Below are positions 61,760-64,000 of a DNA stretch of 64,000 bases, in pieces. The notes below the pieces were generated by a model, which was not told the origin of the DNA, searched no databases, and worked only from the letters and a program-made list of their open reading frames with translations. This stretch comes from an uncultured Oscillospiraceae bacterium (GTDB lineage Bacteria > Bacillota > Clostridia > Oscillospirales > Oscillospiraceae). Location of the stretch: the NCBI GenBank assembly GCA_934660965.1, contig CAKUIM010000003.1:1-64000 (forward strand), given 5' to 3'. A program made the position numbers and the translations under genes. Position 1 is the first letter of the stretch. Each line of letters opens with the position of its first letter.

Positions 61760-61788
61760 ATGATACCCTCATCCCTGCCCTGTGTCAA
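61760..61788 (-). promoter_or_regulatory. promoter of the HMA gene
   Basis: Reverse strand TTGACA (61783-61788), 17 bp, TATCAT (61760-61765). Confidence 0.75.
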
Positions 61789-61805
61789 CCCCTCATTTTC
61801 TCTTC

Positions 61806-61834
61806 TTGACTTTTAACTGCTAAAGCGTTAAAAT
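61806..61834 (+). promoter_or_regulatory. promoter of the NSS symporter gene
   Basis: TTGACT (61806-61811), 17 bp, TAAAAT (61829-61834), back to back with the HMA promoter. Confidence 0.75.
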
Positions 61835-61897
61835 CATAACCAACTGGCCGGGCGGTCGGAGTCAAACGCCGCGGCCCGTGAAACGCCGTGGAAGTGC

Positions 61898-61918
61898 AGA
61901 CCGCCTTCTGCGGTTTTT
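61898..61918 (+). terminator. possible attenuator in the symporter leader
   Basis: ACCGC / GCGGT with a CTTCT loop and five T, 36 bases before the start codon. An overlapping GCAGA/TCTGC pairing is an alternative. The stem is short. Confidence 0.4.
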
Positions 61919-61953
61919 CATGCAAGATCAATGAGGATAGGTTGCGTGAGACA

Positions 61954-63285
61954 ATGAAGCAGAAGAAAAACACAAAAAGCTTTGCAAGCCGCTGGGGCTT
62001 TATCCTGGCCTCGGTGGGCTCCGCCGTTGGCATGGCCAACGTCTGGGGCTTTCCCAACAAGCTGGGCAGCAACGGCGGCGGCGCCTTTCTGCTGATCTAC
62101 CTGCTGTTCGTCGTCATTTTCAGCTATGTGGGCCTGCCTGCCGAATTCGCCATGGGCCGCCGGGCTGGCACCGGCACCCTGGGCACCTACAAGGCCGCCT
62201 GGGCCACCCGGGGCAAAAAGGCCGGCAAGGCGGGCAGCGTGCTGGGGTGGCTGCCGCTGGCGGGGTCGCTGTGCATCGCCATCGGCTACGCCGTGATTGT
62301 GACCTACATCCTCAAGGCGCTGGTGAGCTCCCTGTTCGGCACGCTCATGACCTCTGACGCCGGGGCGTGGTTCTCCGCCTTCTCCTCCACGTCCTTCTCC
62401 GTGGTTCCCTACCACATCGTGGTGGTGGCGGGCACCCTGCTGACCCTTTTCCTCGGCGCCCACAGCATTGAAAAGACCAACAAGGTCATGATGCCCCTCT
62501 TTTTCCTGATTTTCCTTGTGCTGGCGGTGCGGGTGGCCTTCCTGCCCGGCGCGGCGGAGGGCTATCGCTTCATGTTCACCCCCCGCTGGGAGGCGCTGCT
62601 CGACCCCATGATCTGGATCTGGGCCATGGGCCAGGCCTTCTTCTCCCTGTCCGTCACCGGCAGCGGCATGATCGTGTACGGCGCCTATCTCTCCCCGGAG
62701 GAGGACGTGGTAAGCGTCTCCCAGTATACTGCCCTTTTTGACACCATCGCCGCCGTGGTGGCCGCCCTGGTCATCATCCCCGCCTGCTTCTCCTATGGGC
62801 TGGACGTAGGAGCCGGCCCCAGCCTGCTCTTTGTCACCCTGCCCACCATCCTTCAGGACATCCCCCTTGGCCGGCTTTTCGCCGTTATCCTCTATGTGGC
62901 CATGATCTTCGCCGGCGTCAGCTCCTTGCAGAACATGTTCGAGGCGGTGGCCGAGTCTCTGCTCCATCGCTTTCCGAAGCTCAGCCGGGCGGCGGTGCTG
63001 ATGATTTTGTGCGTGCTGTGCCTGGGCGCGGGGCTGGGCATGGAGGCCATTTCCCAGTGGGGCCCCTGGATGGACCTTGTCTCCATTTATATTATCCCCA
63101 TCGGTGCCACCCTGGGGGCCATCTCCTGGTTCTATGTCATGAAAAAGGACGAGCTGCTTGCCGCCGTCAACCTGGGCAGCGCGCGGCAGCATGGCCGGCT
63201 GTGGTACAGCGTGGGGCGCTATGTGTATGTTCCCCTGGCGCTCATTCTGTGCTGCGTGGCGCTGTTCCTGCATGTGGCCTTTTGA
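61954..63285 (+). CDS. sodium-dependent transporter of the NSS family
   Basis: The 443-residue protein has about eleven membrane segments and the NSS signature WGFILASVGSAVGMANVWGF, then PNKLGSNGGGAFLL, whose unwound helix 1 binds Na+ and substrate. Bacterial NSS members import amino acids such as tryptophan, tyrosine or leucine with Na+. Eleven rather than twelve helices is usual for this subfamily. The ATG at 61954 fits the family start. The substrate is unknown; no biosynthetic genes are adjacent. Confidence 0.9.
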   Translation: MKQKKNTKSFASRWGFILASVGSAVGMANVWGFPNKLGSNGGGAFLLIYLLFVVIFSYVGLPAEFAMGRRAGTGTLGTYKAAWATRGKKAGKAGSVLGWLPLAGSLCIAIGYAVIVTYILKALVSSLFGTLMTSDAGAWFSAFSSTSFSVVPYHIVVVAGTLLTLFLGAHSIEKTNKVMMPLFFLIFLVLAVRVAFLPGAAEGYRFMFTPRWEALLDPMIWIWAMGQAFFSLSVTGSGMIVYGAYLSPEEDVVSVSQYTALFDTIAAVVAALVIIPACFSYGLDVGAGPSLLFVTLPTILQDIPLGRLFAVILYVAMIFAGVSSLQNMFEAVAESLLHRFPKLSRAAVLMILCVLCLGAGLGMEAISQWGPWMDLVSIYIIPIGATLGAISWFYVMKKDELLAAVNLGSARQHGRLWYSVGRYVYVPLALILCCVALFLHVAF

Positions 63286-63303
63286 TTCAGCCCTCCGAAA
63301 CTG

Positions 63304-63341
63304 AAAGGCCCCGCCGGACTTCGGTCCGGCGGGGCCTTTTA
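63304..63341 (+). terminator. intrinsic terminator of the symporter gene
   Basis: AAAGGCCCCGCCGGAC / GTCCGGCGGGGCCTTT with a TTCG loop and T run. Confidence 0.93.
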
Positions 63342-63372
63342 TCATCAGATGTTCTCGCTGCGGTTCATCAAT

Positions 63373-64000
63373 TCAGGAATCTCGGATCTGGTCATACCTC
63401 GAATCGGCCAGGGCCGTCAGATAGGCAGCATAGGCCGCCTCCAGCGAGGAATACTCCTTGCCGCGATCCAATACCTCCCGGTACTGTTTCTGGCTTGTGA
63501 GGCGTTCCGAAACCGCAACATATTCTTTCCCGCCGATCACGCGCCGGCCGGTCGTGGTCTCGGAAACATAATATTTTCCATCACCAGTTTGAATTATGAC
63601 AGGGATCTGCTTCCCGGCTTTTACATTATTTGTATTGAGAGAGGTCCAGAAAAGGTACCGATTTGCCTCCTTCTTATCCCGTCCGTCCCCCAGGAATGCC
63701 CATGTACAGTCCGGCTGCTGCAGAAGGCTGTTATCCAGCTTTCCAATCTCGTCCAGAATGCTCGGAATAAAACTCGAATCCGTACACCGGGAGTCAAACT
63801 CGAAATTGCTGTTCTTCTTGATTTCCCCGTTCTTCCAGAAATCCGTATTGTAGAGCAGAGAGAAAAAACCGGTTTCATTTGTATTGAACGGATAATCCGG
63901 ACCGGAAGGGGCTGCTTCTCCGCTCCATGTGAGCACTACGCCGCACTCCTCACTGTAGGTAACCACGCAGCTTCCGCCAGGCGCCGCAGTCCCCTTCCAG
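63373..64000 (-). CDS. protein of unknown function, partial (N-terminus outside the window)
   Basis: The frame stays open to the right edge, so at least 208 codons of the C-terminal part are present. The sequence has several aromatic-rich stretches (GFFSLLYNTDFWKNG, TWAFLGDGRDKKEANRYLFW) and a lysine/glutamate-rich end (LTSQKQYREVLDRGKEY). I do not recognise a family. Codon and base use are more A+T-rich than the nearby symporter, suggesting an accessory gene. It converges on the symporter terminator. Confidence 0.6.
   Translation of the reverse strand, partial: WKGTAAPGGSCVVTYSEECGVVLTWSGEAAPSGPDYPFNTNETGFFSLLYNTDFWKNGEIKKNSNFEFDSRCTDSSFIPSILDEIGKLDNSLLQQPDCTWAFLGDGRDKKEANRYLFWTSLNTNNVKAGKQIPVIIQTGDGKYYVSETTTGRRVIGGKEYVAVSERLTSQKQYREVLDRGKEYSSLEAAYAAYLTALADSRYDQIRDS

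Noticed and set aside
61925..61953. Lysine-riboswitch-like string GATAGGTTGCG before the symporter
   Set aside because: Only a short 5' resemblance exists; the start codon follows at once and the rest of the riboswitch core is absent.

Overview
The window is about 64 kb of GC-rich chromosome from a spore-forming, anaerobic Gram-positive bacterium. Gene content and order are clostridial: the tig-clpP-clpX-lon-engB block, the rpmG-secE-nusG-rplKA-rplJL block, cotJ, cwlD, yunB and spoIVFA/FB-like sporulation genes, a pyrophosphate-type phosphofructokinase, S-layer-homology and BspA-type repeat surface proteins, and AGGAGG ribosome sites with frequent GTG and TTG starts. The best inference is a high-GC gut Oscillospiraceae/Flavonifractor-type Firmicute; the species cannot be named from the sequence alone. 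No prophage, CRISPR array, insertion sequence or rRNA operon is visible.

Layout. 1-4.5 kb: end of an S-layer-type gene, tRNA-Gly, yebC, the tldD/tldE peptidase pair, and the RNase P RNA. 4.5-14.3 kb: murD, three tandem M42 aminopeptidases, a PLP lyase, yunB, ligA and an aminotransferase. 14.3-19.9 kb: two half-size TauE proteins facing ruvC-ruvA-ruvB, an SdpI-like gene, glmM and a sigma factor. 20-27.6 kb: purB, then a LysR-led accessory cluster (repeat lipoprotein, ketopantoate-reductase-like enzyme, beta-keto acid cleavage enzyme, 3-hydroxyacyl-type dehydrogenase). 27.6-31.9 kb: PPi-phosphofructokinase and aldolase behind a duplicated promoter, a secreted-type amidase-domain protein and a tyrosine recombinase with an AT-hook tail. 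32-39.6 kb: a DUF1540-like gene, radA, a long leucine-rich surface protein, cwlD, a fused cotJA-cotJB gene with cotJC, a membrane-anchored protein and ruvX. 39.7-43.8 kb: the rpmG to rplL translation block, interrupted by a 140-bp tandem repeat. 43.8-48 kb: a DUF4886 protein, a CoA-transferase pair and a MATE exporter. 47.6-54.9 kb: the protein quality-control block. 54.2-61.3 kb: one long leftward run (spoIVFA/FB-like, rplS, rbgA, rnhB, yraN, dipeptidase, thrC, phosphoesterase). 61.4-64 kb: a metal-binding HMA protein, an NSS-family symporter and a partial unknown gene.

Most genes are housekeeping: DNA repair (ligA, ruvABC, ruvX, radA), envelope synthesis (murD, glmM), proteostasis and translation. 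The less ordinary parts are regulatory architecture (two divergent promoter pairs sharing one -35 heptamer, a duplicated fba promoter, an attenuator before rpmG-secE-nusG, and an L10 leader behind a repeat insertion), the LysR/beta-keto acid module, and three altered gene structures (the CotJA-CotJB fusion, the split TauE and the AT-hook recombinase). All functions are assigned by reading motifs and context; no database search was possible.
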